IMG/VR virus record: IMGVR_UViG_3300010885_044285 | Coordinates: 1-21,880 of that record | DNA length: 21,880 nt | DNA from: a virus | Direction: 5' to 3' (one strand) | Part shown: piece after piece, positions 7,081-12,998 of the stretch | How the letters are laid out: every line of letters begins with the position of its first letter | How positions within the stretch are numbered: position 1 is the first letter of the stretch | Notes under the pieces: model-generated | The model's database searches: none | The model's input: only the letters and a program-made list of their open reading frames with translations | Told to the model about the DNA's origin: nothing | Made by a program: the position numbers and the translations under genes

Positions 7081-7855
7081 CACAAGTGTAGTCAGGGGAA
7101 ATTTCTACTATCTGCACATGAGGATGCTGACCATTCTCAATGTGTGCGATAGCAAAACCTTTTTGCCAATTGTGATTTTGAGTATATTTCATACCATCAC
7201 TTTTTTCATCACACATGTGTCCAATTTCGTATCCACGAATTGTTCTGCCACCAGTTGCTAGTGGGAGTTCGTATGTTTGAAAATGAGAGGCAATTCTGTG
7301 TGAGTGTCCTCTAATCAAGGAAATTTGTAAATCATCAATATCTTTTCTTACAGCACCAGTATCTGCAATTGAAAGTCCATGATGAACGTGAATATCTCCA
7401 AAGCGTTGCTTTGGCAATTCGTTGTAATAAATATAATCATAACCTAAAGAGTCTAAAGACCACAAAGATTCTGGCGTAACATCAGACAAGTACTCTGGAA
7501 GCTTTTTGTCTAGGTAATCAAAAATTCTAATATCGTGATTTCCTAATGCTGAGAATAGTTGAGCGTCTGGAAGCATGTCTCTTGTCTTGGCATAAAAATC
7601 TCTTGCACCTTTGGCCTCATGACGAATCATTGGAACAATTAGATCTCTGCTATCATCCTTATGCAACTGCATAAATTCTGCAGAGCGACCTTCTGTATAC
7701 TTGCTATAGCAAGCTTGATCATCTGTGTCGCCCAAGTAATCTACTACATCTGGCTTAAACCACTTCATAACCTTAAACCATAATTCAATGGCCTTATCAT
7801 CTTGATATGGAAATTGCTGATCAGACGATAGCATCCATTTTAAATCATTACTCAT
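7052..7855 (-). CDS. calcineurin-like metallophosphoesterase
   Basis: 267-aa protein with the full set of calcineurin-like phosphoesterase motifs: SSDQQ (D12; the first motif normally D-x-H), GDTDD (G42, D43), GNHD (105-108), HHG (158-160) and GHSH (183-186). These residues would hold a two-metal centre that hydrolyses phosphoesters in nucleic acids, nucleotides or proteins. The first-motif histidine appears replaced (D-Q-Q), so metal binding may differ slightly. There is no signal peptide, so it acts in the cytoplasm. AAAGGG lies just before the ATG. It is transcribed from a near-consensus promoter (7882-7911), which suggests strong or separately timed expression. The substrate is unknown; DNA processing and RNA/nucleotide turnover are both possible. 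Confidence 0.88.
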   Translation of the reverse strand: MSNDLKWMLSSDQQFPYQDDKAIELWFKVMKWFKPDVVDYLGDTDDQACYSKYTEGRSAEFMQLHKDDSRDLIVPMIRHEAKGARDFYAKTRDMLPDAQLFSALGNHDIRIFDYLDKKLPEYLSDVTPESLWSLDSLGYDYIYYNELPKQRFGDIHVHHGLSIADTGAVRKDIDDLQISLIRGHSHRIASHFQTYELPLATGGRTIRGYEIGHMCDEKSDGMKYTQNHNWQKGFAIAHIENGQHPHVQIVEISPDYTCVVDGKLFSV

Positions 7856-7881
7856 GTAATCCCTTTCTGAGGGTTTAGTTA

Positions 7882-7911
7882 ATTGTATCGCATGTTACTG
7901 TTTTATGTCAA
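7882..7911 (-). promoter_or_regulatory. strong sigma70-like promoter for the phosphoesterase gene
   Basis: On the minus strand, TTGACA (7906-7911) and TACAAT (7882-7887, one mismatch) are separated by exactly 18 bases. It overlaps the 3' end of the HNH gene, whose TGA stop lies in the -35. Start would be about 20 bases before the ATG. Confidence 0.7.
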
Positions 7912-8168
7912 GCGCAATGCGCTTTATTATGCTCTATTCTTGAGCAAAGAAAAAGATTAATTAATCTATTATCTATTTTGTTTTCATTAATATGATGTAC
8001 TGTTTCCCAGTCATCAAGAACTCTATTTATTTGTTTTTCTATTATAAGCCTATGTTCATAATACCAACCCTTAAATGATTTAGGGTGTTCTGCTACCTTT
8101 ACTAACATATAGCCTTCACGACTAATTTTCCTATCACGCTTATTCCAAGCATTGATAGGTTGATACAC
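7908..8168 (-). CDS. HNH endonuclease (free-standing homing type)
   Basis: 86-aa protein when read from the GTG at 8168. The HNH signature is VHHINENKIDNRLINL followed by EHNKAH, giving the catalytic His pair, the central Asn and the last His. The upstream part (ISREGYMLVKV, HPKSFKGWYYEHRLIIEK) matches the strand region that precedes HNH in small phage homing endonucleases. The GTG overlaps the TAG of the preceding gene (TAGTG) and has AAGGG about eight bases upstream. A TTG at 8198 would extend it by ten residues inside the upstream gene and is less likely. Such genes are mobile: they cut near their own site in phages lacking them. It sits between the tail-related small genes and the phosphoesterase gene. 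Confidence 0.85.
   Translation of the reverse strand: MYQPINAWNKRDRKISREGYMLVKVAEHPKSFKGWYYEHRLIIEKQINRVLDDWETVHHINENKIDNRLINLFLCSRIEHNKAHCA
7910..7924. promoter_or_regulatory. perfect inverted repeat touching the -35 box
   Basis: AAGCGCA-A-TGCGCTT: seven-base arms around one central base. It abuts and shares two bases with the TTGACA box of the phosphoesterase promoter. It codes for the last residues of the HNH protein (NKAHCA). The position suits a repressor operator. The minus-strand downstream sequence is not T-rich, so it is not an intrinsic terminator. Confidence 0.4.
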
Positions 8169-8563
8169 TATTCTGACCCTTGCCCTACCGCAACCCAAAA
8201 AATAGTCATACTGCCAGTGGATGCTTGACTAAGTGTAAATCTTACAGAAGATTTAGTTAAATCTGTGGCGGTACCTATGTAAGCAAACGTAGCTTTTGAA
8301 CCACCCATTAAAGTTGCTACAACGTTGGGCTTGTCAGTAAATTTTTTCTTAAAATATACATCAACCTGCGATACACCAGCATTAAATGTTTGGAGTGATG
8401 CATCAACAAGTTGTGTCACTACTTTACCAGTAGCAGGGTCTGTAGTTTTAGATCCTAAATTTATTTTATCAACTGTATCACTTAAATTATTAACAGTTTC
8501 AATTAATGCTTTAATTGTTGTATAATCAACAACTGCATTATCAGATTGAATTACCTTAGCCAT
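8168..8563 (-). CDS. small tail-associated protein with lectin-like beta domain
   Basis: 131-aa protein. Residues 14-35 form a helix with heptad-like hydrophobics (IKALIETVNNLSDTVDKI), suitable for trimerisation. Residues 66-128 are beta-rich, with FKKKFTDKPNVVATL, SSVRFTLSQ and MTIFWVAVG. This resembles the H-type lectin fold that occurs at the tips of phage fibres and in Gal/GalNAc-binding lectins. The assignment rests on pattern only. GGGAG lies about nine bases before the ATG, which overlaps the end of the 133-aa gene by 8 bases. It is the last gene before the HNH insertion. Likely role: detachable receptor-binding tip or decoration protein on the virion. Confidence in the gene is high, in the role moderate. 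Confidence 0.65.
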   Translation of the reverse strand: MAKVIQSDNAVVDYTTIKALIETVNNLSDTVDKINLGSKTTDPATGKVVTQLVDASLQTFNAGVSQVDVYFKKKFTDKPNVVATLMGGSKATFAYIGTATDLTKSSVRFTLSQASTGSMTIFWVAVGQGSE

Positions 8564-8957
8564 CTATTGGTTCTCCCTCTTGATGCACTAGGACTTCTTT
8601 TTGTCCCGCATCTATAATTTCTGTATTAATCCATTGTAATACATCTGGACTTACTACATGCCTACGTTTTGAATCGCTTATAAGATATATTTTACCATCA
8701 GATATGTCCTTGACCAAAGATCCATCTCTAAATCCTAGCGTCCCGCCAGATGTTAGTTTGTTTAAAAACGTGGCATCAATTTTTAAGACAGGAAGGCACC
8801 AAGATTTCATGGCTCTTTCAGAAACAAACTTAAACCTTTTATTTCCTTTTACATAGTAAAAAGAACCAGCGTTTAATCCTACCAGGCCGCTGGGCACAAA
8901 AGGAGCATCTTTAGTTATCTGTGTTGATTTTTTGCGAAAGGCTTTGAGAATATTCAT
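8556..8957 (-). CDS. protein with a duplicated ~43-residue surface-type module
   Basis: 133-aa protein with a basic N-terminus (MNILKAFRKKS). Two copies of one module follow: residues 33-75 (start FYYVKGNKRFKFVSERAMKS) and 90-132 (start IYLISDSKRRHVVSPDVLQW). Each has a strand, a turn with Lys-Arg, an F/V-V-S-x(3)-[ML] helix and a closing strand with a Gly-rich turn. I associate the pattern [IF]Y[LVY]-x(3-5)-K-R-[RF] with repeats in bacterial surface proteins and some phage proteins, but no function is certain. The gene overlaps the 58-aa coiled-coil gene by 47 bases and the lectin-like gene by 8, so it belongs to the tail-linked small-gene chain. Confidence 0.7.
   Translation of the reverse strand: MNILKAFRKKSTQITKDAPFVPSGLVGLNAGSFYYVKGNKRFKFVSERAMKSWCLPVLKIDATFLNKLTSGGTLGFRDGSLVKDISDGKIYLISDSKRRHVVSPDVLQWINTEIIDAGQKEVLVHQEGEPIDG
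8562..8861 (-). repeat. two-copy protein module (diverged internal duplication)
   Basis: Codons 33-75 and 90-132 of the 133-aa gene encode two alignable modules, about 43 residues each. Shared positions include aromatic-Tyr, Lys-Arg, [FV]-V-S and a final [VL]-x(3)-G turn. The DNA copies have diverged and are not near-identical. Confidence 0.5.
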
Positions 8958-9087
8958 CTGCTGCTTTCTCTTTGTCCATCATCTGTGTAATCTCTGCTCT
9001 AAGGATGGCAACCTGAGTTTCATAATTTGAAACCAATTCGCCAATACGTTGTTGTAGTGCAGTAATTACTAACTCTGCTTTTTCCAT
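8911..9087 (-). CDS. 58-aa coiled-coil protein
   Basis: Short gene read directly from the sequence: ATG at 9087, TAA at 8911-8913. The protein begins MEKAELVITALQQRIGEL and is predicted helical throughout, with heptad-spaced Leu/Ile/Val (LVITALQQRIGELV, then VAILRAEITQMM). AAGGAT lies about eleven bases before the ATG, overlapping the stop of the 76-aa gene. It fills what would otherwise be a 137-base gap in a genome with no other gap above 70 bases, and its 3' end overlaps the next gene by 47 bases in another frame. Similar small coiled-coil proteins in tail clusters are often assembly helpers, but no role is shown. Confidence 0.7.
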   Translation of the reverse strand: MEKAELVITALQQRIGELVSNYETQVAILRAEITQMMDKEKAADEYSQSLSQKINTDN

Positions 9088-9094
9088 TTTTTAT

Positions 9095-9325
9095 TTATCC
9101 TTCGCTAATAGTGGCATACTCTTGTAATAATGCCTGTTTTTTAGTATTCTCTTTTTGTAATTCACCATTTAGATTATCTAAATTTTCTTGATTAGGCTGA
9201 GTCAACGAACTTTCAGAAATAATCGCAACATTTATATTATAAATATTTGTTATAATGCTTTTTATATGTTGATTAATTATGCCAAGTTTTTCCTGAGTTG
9301 TTAATTCTGTTTCCATAATATTCAT
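9095..9325 (-). CDS. 76-aa coiled-coil protein
   Basis: Small helical protein rich in Gln, Asn and Glu: two helices (about 9-38 and 46-71) separated by a loop with SLTQPN, so a helical hairpin or trimeric coiled coil. There are no cysteines and no membrane segment. The first ATG (9325) overlaps the preceding stop (TAATG) and has GGTGAT eight bases upstream; an in-frame ATG at 9316 is also possible (see the promoter-like site at 9324-9332). It is followed eight bases later by another coiled-coil gene. Family not recognised; a tail-assembly or virion accessory role fits the neighbourhood. Confidence 0.65.
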   Translation of the reverse strand: MNIMETELTTQEKLGIINQHIKSIITNIYNINVAIISESSLTQPNQENLDNLNGELQKENTKKQALLQEYATISEG

Positions 9326-9332
9326 TATATCA
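9324..9332 (-). promoter_or_regulatory. extended -10 element overlapping a start codon
   Basis: Minus strand TGATATAAT, exact TGnTATAAT, made from the end of the 91-aa gene (its TAA stop lies inside). The -35 is weak (TATTCA at 17 bases). Transcription would begin at or next to the in-frame ATG at 9316, giving a leaderless message. Confidence 0.3.
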
Positions 9333-9600
9333 CATCACCACTATTCTGAATAGACCCCCATTTGCCAACAGGACAACTTGCGTGAGGTAGTTTGGCCTTT
9401 TCAGTCATAAAACAACCACATTTTTTACATGTTTTTGTAGCGCTAATTAAAAAGGGGCAGCTTAAGCAATGTTGTTCATAGCGGTATTTATAGTCTTCTT
9501 CACTTACTCTTGCAATTTTAGGATTAAGTAAGTCCCAAGGTCTGACTGGATCTCCCGCCTGTTTTTCTTTCCATAAATGCCAAGGTGTTTTATCTGACAC
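9325..9600 (-). CDS. six-cysteine zinc-binding small phage protein
   Basis: 91-aa protein. Cysteines 45, 48, 58, 61, 63 and 76 lie in the pattern HCLSCPFLISATKTCKKCG then CFMTEKAKLPHASCPVGKW, two CxxC knuckles plus two more cysteines. Small proteins with this C-P-x-L ... C-K-x-C-G-C-F-M ... C-P-x-G-K-W core are known to me from many tailed phages next to tail genes, without a proven function. Zinc binding is likely. The N-terminus is Trp/Pro-rich (TPWHLWKEK). It starts with GTG, overlapping the TAG of the preceding gene (TAGTG), with GGAG seven bases upstream, so it is translationally coupled. Confidence 0.75.
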   Translation of the reverse strand: MSDKTPWHLWKEKQAGDPVRPWDLLNPKIARVSEEDYKYRYEQHCLSCPFLISATKTCKKCGCFMTEKAKLPHASCPVGKWGSIQNSGDVI

Positions 9601-9860
9601 TACGCTTCTCCGATAATTTGTGATGGAGGAAGCAGCCTTTCAGGATTTGTAAATTCTTTTGTTTCATAATTATATGTTGCTCCAGGAATAACATAGTCTG
9701 ATTCTTTAGACATTTCTTCTGTAATATCTATAATTAAAGGCTCACTTAAAAATATAGCAGAAAGCCTTTCATCGGTATGAAGTACATCTGCTACTTCTCC
9801 GTCTATAATAAAAGCTAGTTTTTTTGGTGGCATTGGCTGTGATTCTTGTTCTTCTGTCAT
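9600..9860 (-). CDS. 86-aa conserved virion-cluster protein
   Basis: Small acidic protein, family not firmly recognised. The central part is beta-rich (KLAFIIDGEVADVLHTDERL, then PLIIDITEE and DYVIPGATYNYETKEFTNPE). The N-terminus is Glu/Gln/Pro-rich, and the C-terminus ends with a Pro-rich segment. It resembles short proteins found beside tail or neck genes in other phages. It is the first gene of the overlapping small-gene chain and has a perfect consensus promoter (9881-9910) directly upstream. AGGAG precedes the ATG by about eight bases. Role unknown. Confidence 0.7.
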   Translation of the reverse strand: MTEEQESQPMPPKKLAFIIDGEVADVLHTDERLSAIFLSEPLIIDITEEMSKESDYVIPGATYNYETKEFTNPERLLPPSQIIGEA

Positions 9861-9880
9861 TTTTATTTCTCCTTATTTAT

Positions 9881-9910
9881 ATTATACCCTAGTGTATGTG
9901 AAGTTGTCAA
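9881..9910 (-). promoter_or_regulatory. perfect consensus sigma70 promoter at end of fibre gene
   Basis: Minus strand TTGACA (9905-9910), 18-base spacer, TATAAT (9881-9886). Both boxes are exact. It lies within the last codons of the 499-aa fibre gene, and the TAA stop is inside the -10. Start would fall just before AGGAG of the 86-aa gene, giving a leader of about 15-20 bases. Confidence 0.75.
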
Positions 9911-11381
9911 GGGTTGATCCTAAATTATTTGCTGTATTTAATTTAATTATTCCTACGCTGGTCTCCCCGTTTGCAAAAGCTTTTGTAGAACCAGTTGCTA
10001 CGTGGGTTAGATCTGTACTCATTTGAGTAGTCAAATTAGTATCTGAATACCCCTTTGCAGTAATATTGTCTCCACTTGTAGCAACTGATAGGCTATATAT
10101 TTTTGAATATGCAGAATTACTGCTTGCCAATTCTTTTTCTGCCGCTGAAACTATTGAGCTACCGCTTGCGGACCATATCTTTAATAAAGAATAATATGTT
10201 GTAGTGGTTGAAGAGGTTACTGTATTGCATTGATAGCAAGTGGTTTGAGATCTATAGCAATTATATCCATCAACATAGTTTGTACCACTTTGACAATATT
10301 GTACCTCATATTGATAGGTATTTAAATTAAATCCCTTAGAACACAGCTCTCCTACTGTTGTGGGACCACAAACATAAGTTGGACCTGGATCAAAGATACC
10401 AACTTCATATACTGTTCCTCCACAAAAATAAGTGCTTCCTGTACAAGCATTTGGCTGTGTGATTGCAATTCCATAACAATCTCCAATATTACAAGTAAAT
10501 CCATAATTTGAATTACAGGTATAAGATTCTACTGAACAGCTACACCCACTTCCTCCAGCATTTGTTGATATTGGAGGCCCATTGCAGGCATAACTTGTAG
10601 TAGTTGATTGATTATAATATGTTGATGCTGCCCAATATGATCCTCTTGCTGTAACCCAAAAAGCTAATCCTGGGCCACCACCACCGCTTGGTATAGATGC
10701 AGATAAAGAGACATTGTTTTTATGAACTTCAATTGTTCTCATTGGATATGTATTTGCTGCATCAGAAAATCCTGGGATGTATGAATTGCTAGCGGCGTTT
10801 GAACTTATACCCCAAGAGTCTGCTGAATTTGTTGCAGGATTTTTATATGAAGAGTAAACAAATCCTGCACTACTTGTTCCAATTTCTTGACTATTATTAG
10901 TTCTGTCAAAAGTGTCTGTAAAGTTTGGTATAAATGCTGTTGCTCCAGATGCTGAATAATAGTAATAGTATGTTGATCCATCTAACGATAAAACTTTATC
11001 TCTTGTATAAAAAATTTGTTGTGGCGTTGTGGCATCTGCCTGAGTTACTGTATAGGGAGAAGATACTACGGTTCCTTCTGCAGTTGTTGATGCTTCGCTA
11101 GGTATGGTTCCATCTGTTATTTTAATCAACTGTGTTGTTACAGAGATTCTATTTGTATATGTTCCAGCAGATCCAATTGTAACTTGGGCTTGCGCTGCTG
11201 AAGAGCCACCAGTATTTGCAGGTCTTGTGCTTTGGGAAGGTCCTGAAATCGTAAAAAATAATTTCCAAACACCAGAAATTTTAACCCACATATTTGAAAT
11301 TGTACGCCATGTCCCAGATATTTTTACATAATTAGCTGTTACTGTTTTCCAAGCATCGCTGATCTTAACATGATAAGTCAT
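9882..11381 (-). CDS. tail protein with triple VKISG-W repeat and Cys-rich insert in a jelly-roll domain
   Basis: 499-aa virion protein. Residues 5-46 are three 14-residue repeats (VKISDAWK, VKISGTWR, VKISGVWK), a motif seen in phage tail and fibre proteins. Residues about 60-150 are Ser/Thr-rich beta sequence. Residues 154-499 look like a concanavalin-A/LamG-like sandwich: FTDTFDRTNN at 154-163, then GPGLAFWVTA at 236-245, YYSLLKIWS at 396-404, and a final LGSTLDNFTYTRV. Between strands, residues 266-385 form an insert with 14 cysteines (all those in the protein) and many Tyr/Asn/Gly, resembling no enzyme I know. This suggests a disulphide- or metal-stabilised loop on a sugar-binding domain, hence receptor binding. 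AGGA precedes the ATG. It lies 8 bases after the 532-aa fibre gene. Confidence 0.8.
   Translation of the reverse strand: MTYHVKISDAWKTVTANYVKISGTWRTISNMWVKISGVWKLFFTISGPSQSTRPANTGGSSAAQAQVTIGSAGTYTNRISVTTQLIKITDGTIPSEASTTAEGTVVSSPYTVTQADATTPQQIFYTRDKVLSLDGSTYYYYYSASGATAFIPNFTDTFDRTNNSQEIGTSSAGFVYSSYKNPATNSADSWGISSNAASNSYIPGFSDAANTYPMRTIEVHKNNVSLSASIPSGGGGPGLAFWVTARGSYWAASTYYNQSTTTSYACNGPPISTNAGGSGCSCSVESYTCNSNYGFTCNIGDCYGIAITQPNACTGSTYFCGGTVYEVGIFDPGPTYVCGPTTVGELCSKGFNLNTYQYEVQYCQSGTNYVDGYNCYRSQTTCYQCNTVTSSTTTTYYSLLKIWSASGSSIVSAAEKELASSNSAYSKIYSLSVATSGDNITAKGYSDTNLTTQMSTDLTHVATGSTKAFANGETSVGIIKLNTANNLGSTLDNFTYTRV
10227..10586 (-). other. 14-cysteine insert in the tail protein
   Basis: Codons 266-385 of the 499-aa protein. 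Cysteines at 266, 280, 282, 289, 297, 302, 312, 320, 338, 347, 363, 375, 382 and 385; none elsewhere in the protein. The flanking sequences (YYNQSTTTSY and TTTTYYSLLK) look like the two ends of a beta hairpin. Confidence 0.7.
11244..11369 (-). repeat. three 42-base in-frame repeats encoding VKIS-x-x-W units
   Basis: Residues 5-18, 19-32 and 33-46 of the tail protein share V-K-I-S-[DG]-x-W-[KR] with an exact 14-residue period. The third copy ends in hydrophobic LFF. Probably a small beta repeat that links the protein to the tail tip. Confidence 0.75.
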
Positions 11382-11389
11382 TTATAATC

Positions 11390-12988
11390 CTATACATATT
11401 TTGCCCACATGTCGCCATCATTTCCACCAGAAGGATCATAAATTGAAGCTGATATATTTCTTACCGATTTTGATCCTCCAGTTTCACTAGAATGAATTGT
11501 ACCGACTGTAACTATATTAGTATCATCTTTAATTGCAATACTATTTCTAGATCTATAAACATTATAAATTAAAAAATTAGCAGTTACTGGCTCAAATAAA
11601 GTTGCAAATTGATCTGCTGCGCCATATTTAATTGAAGCTGTGCTGCCAAAAGCGCTAGTTGCTGATGTAATCTTTAGCCCAGTTGCAGATAATGTATCTG
11701 CTCCTATTGTCCAACCACCAATTGAACCGCTTGCTGATATTAATATTCCTGAAAAATAAGCTGATCCCGCTGGAATAGTAACTGGCGCTGCATCAGTAGT
11801 AACAATGCTAGATGATGTTGAGTTTATTGCAAAAGATATTCCAGTTAAATTATTAATGCTGCTAGAGCTGTATCCTAAAATTCCATATTGATTGATTAAA
11901 ACTCTTGCCCCCGCAGTATCATTAGCTCCTGAATAAAATGTAGTTCCATTTGTAGAAACTTTACTTATTTGCCCAGTAGCATTTTGAATTTGATCGCTAA
12001 CAACTCTTAAGTAATTTGTAGATATCGTGCTAACTGTGCCAGATAGACCTGCTCCAGTTGCAGCATTAGCAACAACAGTTGATGCAAGTGTTCCAGATAT
12101 ATATGCACCTGCTGTAATAGTTCCTGCAAAATATGCATCCCCCGTTGCAGCACTTATATAAAATTGTTTTACCCCTGCATTAAACCCAGCAATTCCTGTT
12201 TTATTTAATACTACTCCTGTTGCATTTGGGGTATCGGTTACAACATTAATTGATCCCGCATTAATTGGAAATGTTCCAGCATACAAAGATCCGCCATCTA
12301 ATTGTATGTCACCATTTGAATTTTTGCTTGCAAAATTATTTCCGCTTGCAGAAAGCGGGGGAGTATTAACATGAATTGGTAAAGACCACGGAGATGTTAT
12401 TGTTTTTCCATCAGTAGTAGTTGCTTTTGATCTTACAAAAATAGAATAGGTATGGTTTGTTTCAAGCTTTTTTATATCTAAGGTGACTCTTGAATTGCTA
12501 TCTAAATCATTTGGAACGGGATCTGTAGTACCTGGCTTAGAAACACCTGGTGGAGAACCAGCGCCTGGATTAGCTGTTGAATCATTAAGTACTTTTAATG
12601 AATCCGCCAATGGAAGATTTTTTTGACTGAAAATATCAAATACTGTAGAACCGCTTGTAGCTGTTACAGTATTCATCTTAATAGAATTAATTGGAGTTGC
12701 GCCTGAGTTTGAATATGTTTTCTTTGTTCCCACTTCATTTACATTATAGGGGGTTGCATATAAATAATATTTTTGACCTGGGTCTAGAGTAGAAAAACTT
12801 TCTACTTTTGTATCTCCTGTTGTTCCTGTGCATGCTCTTGTTAAAGTGCGTCTTCCAGCTGTGCTTCCATTAGTAGGAAATATTTCCCATTTTATTTTAG
12901 TAACATTTGCAGGCTTTATAAAAGTAACATCAAAAGATGTTGATGTTAATTTTGAAACGTTTAACGAAGCAATTGTGCCTACAGCCAT
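11390..12988 (-). CDS. tail fibre protein with fibronectin-type-III-like N-terminus
   Basis: 532-aa Ser/Thr/Gly/Ala-rich protein. Residues about 1-100 and 103-210 read as two FN3-like beta sandwiches (first: SFDVTFIKPANVTKIKWEI ... LDPGQKYYLYATPYN; second: SRVTLDIKKLETNHTYSIFV). A Pro/Gly-rich stretch (140-160) lies within the second. Residues 215-532 are fibre-like, with KQFYISAATGDAYFAGTI (274-291) and a similar AGSAYFSGILISASGSIGGW (407-426), the kind of repeat found in tail fibre shafts. The end, GNDGDMWAKYV, is a common fibre terminus. AGGAG precedes the ATG. Such proteins form trimeric side fibres or tail-tip adhesins for host recognition. No enzymatic motif was seen. Confidence 0.82.
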   Translation of the reverse strand: MAVGTIASLNVSKLTSTSFDVTFIKPANVTKIKWEIFPTNGSTAGRRTLTRACTGTTGDTKVESFSTLDPGQKYYLYATPYNVNEVGTKKTYSNSGATPINSIKMNTVTATSGSTVFDIFSQKNLPLADSLKVLNDSTANPGAGSPPGVSKPGTTDPVPNDLDSNSRVTLDIKKLETNHTYSIFVRSKATTTDGKTITSPWSLPIHVNTPPLSASGNNFASKNSNGDIQLDGGSLYAGTFPINAGSINVVTDTPNATGVVLNKTGIAGFNAGVKQFYISAATGDAYFAGTITAGAYISGTLASTVVANAATGAGLSGTVSTISTNYLRVVSDQIQNATGQISKVSTNGTTFYSGANDTAGARVLINQYGILGYSSSSINNLTGISFAINSTSSSIVTTDAAPVTIPAGSAYFSGILISASGSIGGWTIGADTLSATGLKITSATSAFGSTASIKYGAADQFATLFEPVTANFLIYNVYRSRNSIAIKDDTNIVTVGTIHSSETGGSKSVRNISASIYDPSGGNDGDMWAKYV

Positions 12989-12998
12989 TTATTTACTC

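Noticed and set aside
7908-8168. HNH gene as part of a self-splicing intron or intein
   Set aside because: Both flanking genes are complete with proper starts and stops, and no split gene can be joined across it, so it is a free-standing endonuclease gene.
8169-8198. Longer HNH protein starting at TTG 8198
   Set aside because: It would overlap the lectin-like gene by 31 bases with no ribosome-binding site; the GTG at 8168 has AAGGG and a TAGTG overlap.
9868-9884. TATAAATA sequence resembling a T4 late promoter
   Set aside because: It is part of the AT-rich spacer between the -10 and AGGAG. No T4-type sigma gene or repeated TATAAATA at other junctions was seen, and the overlapping sigma70 consensus explains the site better.
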